Shown: positions 44,302 to 51,398 of the stretch, in pieces | Numbering within the stretch: position 1 is the first letter of the stretch | How the letters are laid out: every line of letters starts with the position of its first letter | NCBI GenBank assembly: GCA_919902775.1 | Contig: CAKKRJ010000009.1 | Coordinates: 62,001 to 126,000 of the forward strand | Reading direction: 5' to 3' | Source of the DNA: Burkholderiaceae bacterium | GTDB lineage: Bacteria > Pseudomonadota > Gammaproteobacteria > Burkholderiales > Burkholderiaceae_C | DNA: 64,000 nt | Made by a program: the position numbers and the translations under genes | The notes under the pieces: model-generated | What the model was told of the DNA's origin: nothing | The model's database searches: none | What the model saw: the letters and a program-made list of their open reading frames with translations, nothing else

Positions 44302-45849
44302 ATGAAAGCCCCTCAGATGAAGCCGATCTGGATCGTAGACGATGACCAATCCATTCGCTTTGTGCTTGAGAAAGCATTGTTGCGCGAAGGCTTGCCCACC
44401 CGCAGCTTCACCAATCCGCGTGAAGTCCTGAAAGCCCTGGACGCTGAAGAGGGCGGTGGTGGCCCGCAAGTGCTGGTCAGCGACATCCGCATGCCCGGAG
44501 GTTCGGGTCTGGATCTGTTGTCCACCATCAAGCAACGCTTGCCCGGTTTGCCCGTCATCATCATGACGGCTTTCTCGGATCTGGACAGTGCTGTTTCGGC
44601 CTTCCAGAGCGGCGCGTTCGAATACCTGCCCAAACCGTTTGACCTGCCCAAGGCGGTGGAGTTGATTCGCCGCGCCGTGGACGAGAGCCAACGCGAAGAT
44701 GTGGCCGAAGAAAAAATGGCCGATGCCCCCGAAATGCTGGGGCAGGCCCCGGCCATGCAGGATGTGTTTCGTGGCATTGGACGCCTGGCGCAAAGCCATG
44801 TCACGGTGCTGATCACGGGCGAGTCGGGTTCGGGTAAAGAGCTGGTGGCGCATGCGCTGCACAAACACTCGCCACGCGCCAACCAGCCCTTTGTGGCCAT
44901 CAACACCGCCGCCATTCCCAAAGACCTTTTAGAGAGCGAATTGTTCGGCCATGAGCGAGGCGCGTTCACCGGTGCACAGGCCTCGCGCCGGGGCCGCTTT
45001 GAGCAGGCCGATGGCGGCACGCTATTTTTGGACGAGATTGGCGACATGCCGTTTGATTTGCAAACCCGCTTGCTGCGCGTTTTGTCAGACGGCCACTTTT
45101 ACCGCGTGGGCGGGCACAGCGCGGTCAAGGCCAATGTGCGCGTGATCGCGGCGACGCACCAGGACCTGGAACAACGTGTCAAGGAAGGCGTGTTCCGCGA
45201 AGACTTGTACCACCGCCTGAACGTGATCCGGCTGCGCTTGCCTGCCTTGCGCGAGCGGCGCGAAGACGTGCCCGTGCTGGCGCGCTACTTTTTGCAGCGC
45301 AGCGCCCAGCAGTTGGGGGTCGAGCCCAAGCGCATTGCCGATGCCGCGCTGGAACGTCTGAGCCAGTTCCAGTTTCCTGGCAACGTGCGCCAGCTGGAAA
45401 ACATCTGTCACTGGCTGACGGTGATGGCGCCTGCGCAAGTGGTTGAAGTGAAGGATTTGCCGCCCGAAGTGCTGGACAGCCGCGGTAGCGCTGCTGCGGT
45501 TGCGCCGCCAGCACCCTTGGCCGCCTCCGGCGTGGGTGCTGCTGGGGCCGTTGACGGTGCCGCTTTGCTGGACGCGTCTGCCGATGCCGATGTGGCCAGT
45601 CGGCCGACCGATGCCTTGGCCCCCACCTCAACCGCGACCTGGGAGCCGGGTTTGGAGCAAGAGGCCATGGCCTTGCTGAACGCGGGCCGCACCGATGTCT
45701 GGGATGTGCTGACCCGCCGTTTTGAGACCAGCCTGATCCAAGCCGCTTTGGCCACGACACGCGGCAGGCGCATTGAGGCCGCCCAAAAGCTGGGCATTGG
45801 CCGCAACACCATCACCCGCAAAATTCAGGAGCTGGGCATCGACGATTGA
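44302..45849 (+). CDS. ntrC: Nitrogen regulation response regulator NtrC
   Basis: The 515-residue activator has a receiver domain (phospho-Asp in LVSDIRMPGG near residue 57), a sigma-54 interaction AAA+ domain (GESGSGKELVA Walker A, GAFTGA loop, LFLDEIGDMP) and a C-terminal Fis HTH (AAQKLGIGRNTITRKIQELG). A Pro/Ala/Ser/Thr-rich linker of about 60 residues before the HTH is longer than in enteric NtrC. It would act at the two sites upstream of glnA. An internal ATG at 44317 is a possible alternative start. Confidence 0.95.
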   Translation: MKAPQMKPIWIVDDDQSIRFVLEKALLREGLPTRSFTNPREVLKALDAEEGGGGPQVLVSDIRMPGGSGLDLLSTIKQRLPGLPVIIMTAFSDLDSAVSAFQSGAFEYLPKPFDLPKAVELIRRAVDESQREDVAEEKMADAPEMLGQAPAMQDVFRGIGRLAQSHVTVLITGESGSGKELVAHALHKHSPRANQPFVAINTAAIPKDLLESELFGHERGAFTGAQASRRGRFEQADGGTLFLDEIGDMPFDLQTRLLRVLSDGHFYRVGGHSAVKANVRVIAATHQDLEQRVKEGVFREDLYHRLNVIRLRLPALRERREDVPVLARYFLQRSAQQLGVEPKRIADAALERLSQFQFPGNVRQLENICHWLTVMAPAQVVEVKDLPPEVLDSRGSAAAVAPPAPLAASGVGAAGAVDGAALLDASADADVASRPTDALAPTSTATWEPGLEQEAMALLNAGRTDVWDVLTRRFETSLIQAALATTRGRRIEAAQKLGIGRNTITRKIQELGIDD

Positions 45850-45866
45850 GCCGCGATGTGCGCTTG

Positions 45867-46820
45867 TCAGTTTTTACGAGCAACCCAATAGGTCGCGCCT
45901 TCGGGGCCGTACTGTTCGGCATGCGCTTGGTCGCGCTCCAGTGTGAATGTGTCACCCGGCGTGAGATAGCGCTTTTGGCTGCCGGTGCTCAACCACATCT
46001 GTCCTGACGTGACCCGGGCGCTGACCGCAAATGGGTGGGTGTGCGTGTCCAGCACCTGATGCGGTTCCCAGGTGCGCACCAGCACTTCGTCAAAACCCTG
46101 GGCCAGTGCTTGCTGCTGGAAGTCCTCAAAAGACAGGGGGGCTGCGGCCTGAAAGTGACCGTAGGGTGCTTGGGCTGACCAGTCGATGGGGGCCTCAAAC
46201 GCCATGGGCATCTCTGTGAAGGGGTGCGGAAAAGCCAGTGACTGCGCATGCAGCATCAGGCGTGGGCTCAGCGCGCGCACGGGGGCTGGCGCATACAGTG
46301 CATCGCCCAGCATGGGGTGGCCGATGCTTTGCAAATGCACCCGCAATTGGTGCGTGCGGCCCGTGACGGGCTCCAGCTCCACCAGCGTGGCCGTGTCGCT
46401 GCTTTGCAGGGGGCGCCAGTGCGTGCGGCTGGGCTTTCCGTCGGGGTGCACGATGTGCAGCGGCCTGCGTTCCCAGTCCAGCAAGATGGGCACCTCAATG
46501 GTGCGCCAACCTTCTGCATTGGCGGGGGCTGCCTGTTGGGTTTGCAGCGCTTGCCCCGCCACCACGGCCACATAGCGTTTGTGCACTTGGCGTGTTTCAA
46601 ACAGGCGGCTCATGCGCCGCTGTGCCTCCGTGCCACGCGCCATGACCAACAGGCCCGAGGTGTCCTGGTCGAGCCGGTGGACCACCAGCGCTTCGGGGTA
46701 TTGGGCCTGCACGCGGCTGCTCAGGCAATCTTGCTTGTCGGGGCCGCGTCCGGGCACCGACAGCAGGCCACTGGGTTTTTCCAGCACCAGCAGGTGCGCG
46801 TCTTCGTGGATCGGGGTCAT
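45867..46820 (-). CDS. RluA-type pseudouridine synthase fused to a C-terminal cupin domain
   Basis: The 317-residue protein has an RluA catalytic domain (residues 1-225: VVHRLDQDTSGLLVMA with catalytic Asp51, GRTHQLRVHLQSIGHPMLGD). After FTEMPMAFEAPIDW, an about 85-residue cupin follows: VLDTHTHPFAVSARVTSGQM (His-X-His), LTPGDTFTLERDQAHAEQYG (second motif and His). The start is ATG 46820; the longer upstream frame overlaps the ferredoxin gene. RNA target and the cupin ligand are unknown. Confidence 0.85.
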   Translation of the reverse strand: MTPIHEDAHLLVLEKPSGLLSVPGRGPDKQDCLSSRVQAQYPEALVVHRLDQDTSGLLVMARGTEAQRRMSRLFETRQVHKRYVAVVAGQALQTQQAAPANAEGWRTIEVPILLDWERRPLHIVHPDGKPSRTHWRPLQSSDTATLVELEPVTGRTHQLRVHLQSIGHPMLGDALYAPAPVRALSPRLMLHAQSLAFPHPFTEMPMAFEAPIDWSAQAPYGHFQAAAPLSFEDFQQQALAQGFDEVLVRTWEPHQVLDTHTHPFAVSARVTSGQMWLSTGSQKRYLTPGDTFTLERDQAHAEQYGPEGATYWVARKN

Positions 46821-46843
46821 GGAGGTCTTGTGGGAGTGGGGGC

Positions 46844-47143
46844 TCAACCGGCTGTGGCAGCGGGTTGGTCCAACACCACGTTGGACAGGGGCCGCGCCAC
46901 GCAGGGCAGCACCAGGCCTTCGGCTTTTTCTTCGGCAGACAGGCCGGGCCATTCCACGGTGTAAGCCACTTCGCCACTCACCAGCCGGCAAATGCAGGTG
47001 CGGCAGGTGCCGTTGCGGCAAGAACTGGGCAGCTGGACCCGCGACATCTCGGCGGCTTCCAGCAAGGTGAGGTCGCCTTCCACGTCGTATTGCAGGTCGG
47101 CGGGCAGCACCCGGACGGTGAAGATCTGGAAATTCTCAGGCAT
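46844..47143 (-). CDS. 2Fe-2S plant-type ferredoxin
   Basis: The 99-residue ferredoxin has the CX4CX2C...C cluster motif: SSCRNGTCRTCICRLVSGEV, with the fourth Cys in GLVLPCVARPLS. The fold is the vertebrate/plant-type ubiquitin-like beta-grasp. I use ATG 47143 (MPENFQIFTVRVLP). It lies 23 bases upstream of the fused pseudouridine synthase on the same strand; an electron donor role to an unknown partner is likely. Confidence 0.9.
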   Translation of the reverse strand: MPENFQIFTVRVLPADLQYDVEGDLTLLEAAEMSRVQLPSSCRNGTCRTCICRLVSGEVAYTVEWPGLSAEEKAEGLVLPCVARPLSNVVLDQPAATAG

Positions 47144-47197
47144 GTGCAAAGCGCTGTGCTGGTTCTGTGGCCCGGCCATGGTGGGCCTGGGGGCATT

Positions 47198-47338
47198 TTA
47201 TTTGTCTTTGGCTTTGCCGCGCGGGGCCACAAAGGTGGCCGGGGCCATCGGGCGATCGGACGTGTACGTCTTGGGGGGTGACGTGTCTTTTTTTGGCTTT
47301 TTGGCCATTTTGTTGCTGCGTTGTTCGCCTTTGGCCAT
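47198..47338 (-). CDS. 46-residue basic protein
   Basis: The peptide MAKGEQRSNKMAKKPKKDTS... is rich in Lys/Arg and ends RGKAKDK. AAGGAAA lies 6 bases before the ATG on the minus strand. Similar short Lys-rich proteins beginning MAKGQQR are widespread in proteobacteria as unannotated genes. The longer open frame extends into the preceding hairpin and is not used. A nucleic-acid-binding role is a guess from charge. Confidence 0.65.
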   Translation of the reverse strand: MAKGEQRSNKMAKKPKKDTSPPKTYTSDRPMAPATFVAPRGKAKDK

Positions 47339-47386
47339 GGTGTTTCCTTGGGTTGCCCTCCGGTTTGGGAGTGCCCTGATGTTAAA

Positions 47387-47417
47387 GCACAAAGCCGCAG
47401 AAACTGCGGCTTTGTGC
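47387..47417 (-). terminator. Strong hairpin after the nitroreductase gene
   Basis: GCACAAAGCCGCAG and CTGCGGCTTTGTGC form a perfect 14-bp stem with a 3-base loop, followed on the minus strand by TTTAA. It ends the nitroreductase transcript before the small basic gene. Confidence 0.8.
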
Positions 47418-47472
47418 GGGCAAGGACTGCAGCCCAAAGTGCCGCCCCAGTGGCGGCATGGCGCAGTGGCCG

Positions 47473-48111
47473 TTACGCCACTTCGGTGACGAACTGTTCG
47501 CGGGGGCGGCGGACTTTTTTCAGATTGACCAGCCAGTCGCCTTCATCGGCGCGGTAGCCCAGGGGCACGATCACCACGCTGCGCAGGCCACGGGCTGACA
47601 GGCCCAGAATCTCGTCCACGGCTTGGGGGGCAAAGCCTTCCATGGGCGTGGCGTCCACTTCCTCAAACGCCGCAGCGATCAAGGCAGCGCTCAGGCCGAT
47701 GTAAGCCTGGCGGGCCGCGTGTTCAAAGTTCACCTGCGGGTCGCGGGCCGGGTAGTTCTTGAGCAGCATCTGGCGGTAGTTTTCCCAGCCTTCGTTGGTG
47801 CCGCCACGCTCGGCGTTGGTGAAGTCGAAATAGGTGTTGATGCGCTCGGCGGTGTAGTTGTTCCAGGCGGCAAACACCAACAGGTGCGAGCCTTCGGTCA
47901 CTTGCGCCTGGTTGGAGGCCTTGGGCTGGATTTGTGCACGCACGGCGGCGTTGCTGACCACGATGATTTCAAACGGCTGCAGACCGCTGGAGGTGGGGGC
48001 CAGACGTGCGGCTTCGACGATGCGGTCTACTTTTTCCTGCGGCACGACCTGAGTCGGGTCCATTTTTTTAGTGGCGTAACGCCATTGCAGTTTGCTCAGC
48101 AATTCAGACAT
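47473..48111 (-). CDS. Nitroreductase-family flavoprotein
   Basis: The 212-residue FMN enzyme has the family pattern: YATKKMDPTQVVPQEKVDRI, then ARLAPTSSGLQPFEIIVV, HLLVFAAW and GLRSVVIVPLGYRADEGDWL. These NAD(P)H oxidoreductases reduce nitro-aromatics, quinones or enoates. It is transcribed away from rluE and terminated by the hairpin at 47387. Close to NfsB/YfkO-type members by length. Confidence 0.88.
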   Translation of the reverse strand: MSELLSKLQWRYATKKMDPTQVVPQEKVDRIVEAARLAPTSSGLQPFEIIVVSNAAVRAQIQPKASNQAQVTEGSHLLVFAAWNNYTAERINTYFDFTNAERGGTNEGWENYRQMLLKNYPARDPQVNFEHAARQAYIGLSAALIAAAFEEVDATPMEGFAPQAVDEILGLSARGLRSVVIVPLGYRADEGDWLVNLKKVRRPREQFVTEVA

Positions 48112-48179
48112 GCGGGGTCCTGTGGTTTAAACAAGCGCTGATTGTGGCCGAAACGATGGCGCTTCGCTGTCGGGCCCGT

Positions 48180-48716
48180 TCACACAGGGATTTCTTGCCA
48201 GGTGCCAGGGGCCAAGTCGGCCAGGTTGTAGGGCCCCACGGCGGTGCGGATCAAGCGCAGCGTGGGCAAGCCCACGGCGGCGGTCATGCGGCGCACTTGC
48301 CGGTTGCGGCCCTCGCGGATCACCAGCTCCAACCAGGATGTGGGAATGCTTTGCCGCTCCCGGATGGGGGGATGGCGCGGCCACAGGTCGGTGGGGACGG
48401 GCACGGCACGCGCGCGGGCGGGCAGGGTGGGGCCATCGTTGAGCGTCACGCCCCTGCACAAATCGGTGAGGGCTTGGTCGTTCACCACGCCTTCCACCTG
48501 CACCAGATAGGTCTTTTCCATCTTGAAGCGCGGGTCGGCGATGCGGGCCTGCAAGGTGCCATCGTCGGTCAGCAGCAGCAAACCTTCGCTGTCGGCATCC
48601 AGCCGCCCCGCCACATAGACCCCCGGCAGGTCAATGTGGTCCTTCAGCCCACGCCAACGCCCCTCGGGCGTGAACTGGCTGAGCACGCCATAGGGTTTGT
48701 TGAAGCGGATCAGCAT
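48180..48716 (-). CDS. rluE: 23S rRNA pseudouridine synthase RluE-type
   Basis: The 178-residue protein lacks the S4 domain, as RluE does, and starts directly with [15 protein letters not shown]. The catalytic motif is [19 protein letters not shown] with Asp40; [20 protein letters not shown] is the family C-terminal motif. It modifies U2457 of 23S rRNA in E. coli. It lies divergent from the SRAP gene. Confidence 0.9.
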   Translation of the reverse strand: MLIRFNKPYGVLSQFTPEGRWRGLKDHIDLPGVYVAGRLDADSEGLLLLTDDGTLQARIADPRFKMEKTYLVQVEGVVNDQALTDLCRGVTLNDGPTLPARARAVPVPTDLWPRHPPIRERQSIPTSWLELVIREGRNRQVRRMTAAVGLPTLRLIRTAVGPYNLADLAPGTWQEIPV

Positions 48717-48817
48717 GGGCAGGGCATCAGAGGCAAGGGATGGGGCAAGGCTGCGAGCGTATCAGGTCGGAGCGTCACGCTGGGGCCGGTGGGGTCCGTG
48801 GGTTAGCATCCCCCCGC

Positions 48818-49546
48818 ATGAGCACCCAATACGAATGCCTGAAAAGCGCCGACCTGTATGCCGAAGCCTTTGGCGTCGCACCCCCTGACCACTTGCTGGG
48901 CAAAGAAGTCTGGCCGCGTCAACCTGGTTTTTTTATTCGCAAGGCCGAGCCGTTGCAGCCAGCCGCACCCGACCCTGGCGTGCCGGCTCAGGCGGATGAG
49001 GCGTCCGACGCCTTGGCCAGCCCAGCGTCTGCCGAGCCGCTGGTGATGCAGTTGACCCAAGGTCAATTCGGTTTGGTGCCCACCTGGGTGAAGTCGGCAT
49101 CTGACGCCAAGCTGCGTTCGACCAAACTGGCCGCGACGCGTTACGAAACCATGAGCACCGCCACGCCGACGCGTGAAACCTGGCTCAAGGGCCAGCGCTG
49201 CATCATTCCCATGCAGGCTTTTTTCGAAGACGACTGGCGCAACGGCAAAGCCGTGCCTACCCGCATCGCCCGAGTGGATGGCAAGCCCATGGGCGTGGCC
49301 GGTTTGTGGGAGCACTGGGTCAAAGACGGCGAAAGCATCACCAGTTTCACCATGCTGACGGTGAACGCCAACAGCCACGCACTGATGAACCGCTACCAGC
49401 AAAACGGCAACGAAAAACGCATGCCCGCCATTCTGAACGAAGGCGCTTATGGCGCTTGGCTGACGGCACCGCTCGAAAAAGCCCGTGAATTTATGCGGGC
49501 CTATCCGGCCAACTTGCTGTTGGCCAACCCGGTGCAGAAAAAGTAA
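48818..49546 (+). CDS. SRAP (YedK/HMCES)-family protein lacking the catalytic Cys2
   Basis: SRAP proteins form a thiazolidine link to abasic sites in single-stranded DNA through Cys2 after Met removal. This 242-residue member begins MSTQYEC, so residue 2 is Ser and the nearest Cys is at 7. GLVPTWVK, the Glu in MQAFFEDDW and RMPAIL align with family blocks, but the Asn of NARxE is Ala (AATRYETM) and the His before RMP is replaced (GNEKRMP). No upstream in-frame start gives MC. It may bind DNA without crosslinking. Confidence 0.78.
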   Translation: MSTQYECLKSADLYAEAFGVAPPDHLLGKEVWPRQPGFFIRKAEPLQPAAPDPGVPAQADEASDALASPASAEPLVMQLTQGQFGLVPTWVKSASDAKLRSTKLAATRYETMSTATPTRETWLKGQRCIIPMQAFFEDDWRNGKAVPTRIARVDGKPMGVAGLWEHWVKDGESITSFTMLTVNANSHALMNRYQQNGNEKRMPAILNEGAYGAWLTAPLEKAREFMRAYPANLLLANPVQKK

Positions 49547-49793
49547 ACGGCGCAACTGCCTGTTTCATGGGCAGTTTGAGCCAGGCCGCATGGGGTAAGG
49601 GCTGGCGCACATTTCCCCGCACTTGTCCACAGCTTCATTCACAGAAGTGCGGAACAACTGGCGGTTCATTTTTCGTGAAGCCCTAATTTTTGCCCCAGAC
49701 CTGAATTGCCGTTTACAGCGTGTGAGGGGTTCGGCAGGCCGCGAGGTGACTGAATTCCGGAAGAGGGGGAATAAAGTTCCTTTGTTACAGATT

Positions 49794-49799
49794 TATAAT
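49794..49799 (+). promoter_or_regulatory. Candidate -10 element in the T1SS leader
   Basis: A consensus TATAAT lies in an AT-rich stretch 142 bases before the hairpin at 49935. No good -35 is present at 16-18 bases, so it may need an activator. Confidence 0.35.
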
Positions 49800-49934
49800 T
49801 CATTTAAAACTATCAAATCACCTATGGTCGAAAGATTCTGTGAATTTGGTATTTCACTGAAAAATTTAACCAATTCAACCCAACACCTTGTCCTTGAGCG
49901 CGTCAAAAACTGCATCCTCATTCAAAAAGGATAC

Positions 49935-49976
49935 AAAAAGCCAAGTCGTTTTTTTAAGAAAACGGCTTGGCTTTTT
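49935..49976. terminator. Bidirectional hairpin upstream of the T1SS operon
   Basis: AAAAAGCCAAGTCGTTTT and AAAACGGCTTGGCTTTTT pair over 18 bases with one mismatch. T-rich ends lie on both strands. It could end an RNA started near 49806 or separate the SRAP gene from the T1SS operon. Confidence 0.75.
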
Positions 49977-50055
49977 GTCTTGTTCGGGCTTCATGCGGCG
50001 GCTGATATGCCTCACACCGGCCAGCAGTACCCGCTTTGATAAAGAAGCAACCACC

Positions 50056-51387
50056 ATGCACTTTGAATACCCCCATCCCAGCAGGCACCTCACAGCGCTG
50101 AGCTTGGCTTGTCTGCTGACCGCAGCGCAGGTTCTGGCCGAGCCGGCTGTCGGCAATGGGCCGCTGCCGCCCGCAACGCCAGTGGCGAGTGCGGTGCAGT
50201 CGGGTGTGCTTCACCTGCCCTATTTGCTGAAACAGGCCGCTTTGGCGCACCCCAGCATGCAGGCAGCCCGCTTGGACGCCCGCGCCTCTGCCGAAGACTT
50301 GCGTGCTGTCGAGCGCCAGCGCTGGCCTACCCTGTCCGCGATTGTCGAGAGCAAAAGCACCAATACCAACGTTTCCTCCTCCCGCGCCCTGCGGCTTGAG
50401 CAAAACCTGTGGGATGGTGGGCGCACCGATGCACGTATCCGCGAAGCCGAAGGCAATGTGGCCAGCAACGAAGCACGCATTGGCATCCAAAACCAAACGC
50501 TGTCGATGCAAATCATCAACGCTTGGCAAAACCTGCTGTCTGCCGATGGTCGTATCCGCGTGGCGCATGACACCTTGGACCAATTGGCGAAATACCGCGA
50601 GCAAATGTTGCGCCGCGTCACCGCCGATGTGTCTCCTCCCATCGATCTGGAACTGGTGCAGTCCCGTATCTTGCAAACCGAGGTCGAGCTGACACAGGCC
50701 CTCAATGCGCGGCAAGTCACGCTCAGCAAGCTTGAGCAGTATTCCGGTGTCGAAGACTTGAGCCAAATGGCGCAACGCCCGGCGCCTGCGCCCAGCTTGT
50801 TGCAGACCAGCGATGTGGCACGCCAGTTTGGGCAAACCAACTGGCGCGACATCGCCAGTCAGCACCCCGATGTGATCAAGGCACGTCAAGATGTTTCGGT
50901 GGCACAGCAGCGCATCGAGGCCAAGCGCTCTGAGCAGTGGCCGCAGGTGTATGTGCGCCTGGACCAACCCATGGGCAGCACCGACAACAGCTTGACCGGT
51001 TTTGTGGGCTTGCGCTACACGCCAGGAGCAGGGTTGTCCACCGGCCTGGAGGTCCAAGCCCTGGTCAGCCGGGCAGCCAGCCAAGAGCAGGCCATTGAAA
51101 CCGCCATGCGCAATGTGCTGGAGGTTTTGTACGCCGACCACAGCGAATTCACCTCGAGTCGCAGCCGAATGGTGGCGCTAGACAAATCTGTGCAGGGCTC
51201 CCGTGCCGTGCTTGAATCTTATGGCCGCCAGTTCACCGCCGGGCGCAAAACCTGGCAAGACCTGATGAACGCGGTGCGCGAGTTGGCGCAAAACCAATAC
51301 AACCTCGTGGACGCACACGCCACGATGGTCAGCGCCATGTACCGCTTGCAAATCCGCACTGGGCAAAGCCCATCACCCGCCGAATAA
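50056..51387 (+). CDS. TolC-family outer membrane channel of a type I secretion system
   Basis: The 443-residue protein has a signal peptide (LTALSLACLLTAAQVLAEPA) and two OEP repeats of long helices: PYLLKQAALAHPSMQAARLD, then LEQNLWDGGRTDARIREAEG and the second ARQDVSVAQQRIEAKRSEQW. This matches TolC/LapE-type exit ducts. Start ATG 50056; the open frame extends upstream to 49888 but through the hairpin. The ABC exporter begins 11 bases later. Confidence 0.9.
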   Translation: MHFEYPHPSRHLTALSLACLLTAAQVLAEPAVGNGPLPPATPVASAVQSGVLHLPYLLKQAALAHPSMQAARLDARASAEDLRAVERQRWPTLSAIVESKSTNTNVSSSRALRLEQNLWDGGRTDARIREAEGNVASNEARIGIQNQTLSMQIINAWQNLLSADGRIRVAHDTLDQLAKYREQMLRRVTADVSPPIDLELVQSRILQTEVELTQALNARQVTLSKLEQYSGVEDLSQMAQRPAPAPSLLQTSDVARQFGQTNWRDIASQHPDVIKARQDVSVAQQRIEAKRSEQWPQVYVRLDQPMGSTDNSLTGFVGLRYTPGAGLSTGLEVQALVSRAASQEQAIETAMRNVLEVLYADHSEFTSSRSRMVALDKSVQGSRAVLESYGRQFTAGRKTWQDLMNAVRELAQNQYNLVDAHATMVSAMYRLQIRTGQSPSPAE

Positions 51388-51398
51388 CGCGAAACTTT

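Larger units (their letters stand above)
49547..50055. other. AT-rich leader/intergenic region before the type I secretion genes
   Basis: These 509 bases turn AT-rich after 49750. Seen here: a TATAAT hexamer at 49794, a bidirectional hairpin at 49935-49976 and no convincing gene. An open frame from 49623 has unusual composition and reads through the hairpin; I treat it as spurious. The region may hold the T1SS promoter and a small RNA or attenuated leader. Confidence 0.5.

Noticed and set aside
49623..49631. DnaA-box-like TTGTCCACA
   Set aside because: Single copy, one mismatch and no origin context (no dnaA, dnaN or parA nearby).
49623..50039. Open frame of 138 codons in the AT-rich leader
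   Set aside because: It lacks a ribosome site, has no recognisable motif and runs straight through the hairpin at 49935-49976.
49888..50055. N-terminal extension of the TolC-like gene to 49888
   Set aside because: It would be translated through the hairpin and puts 56 non-family residues ahead of a clear signal peptide at 50056.
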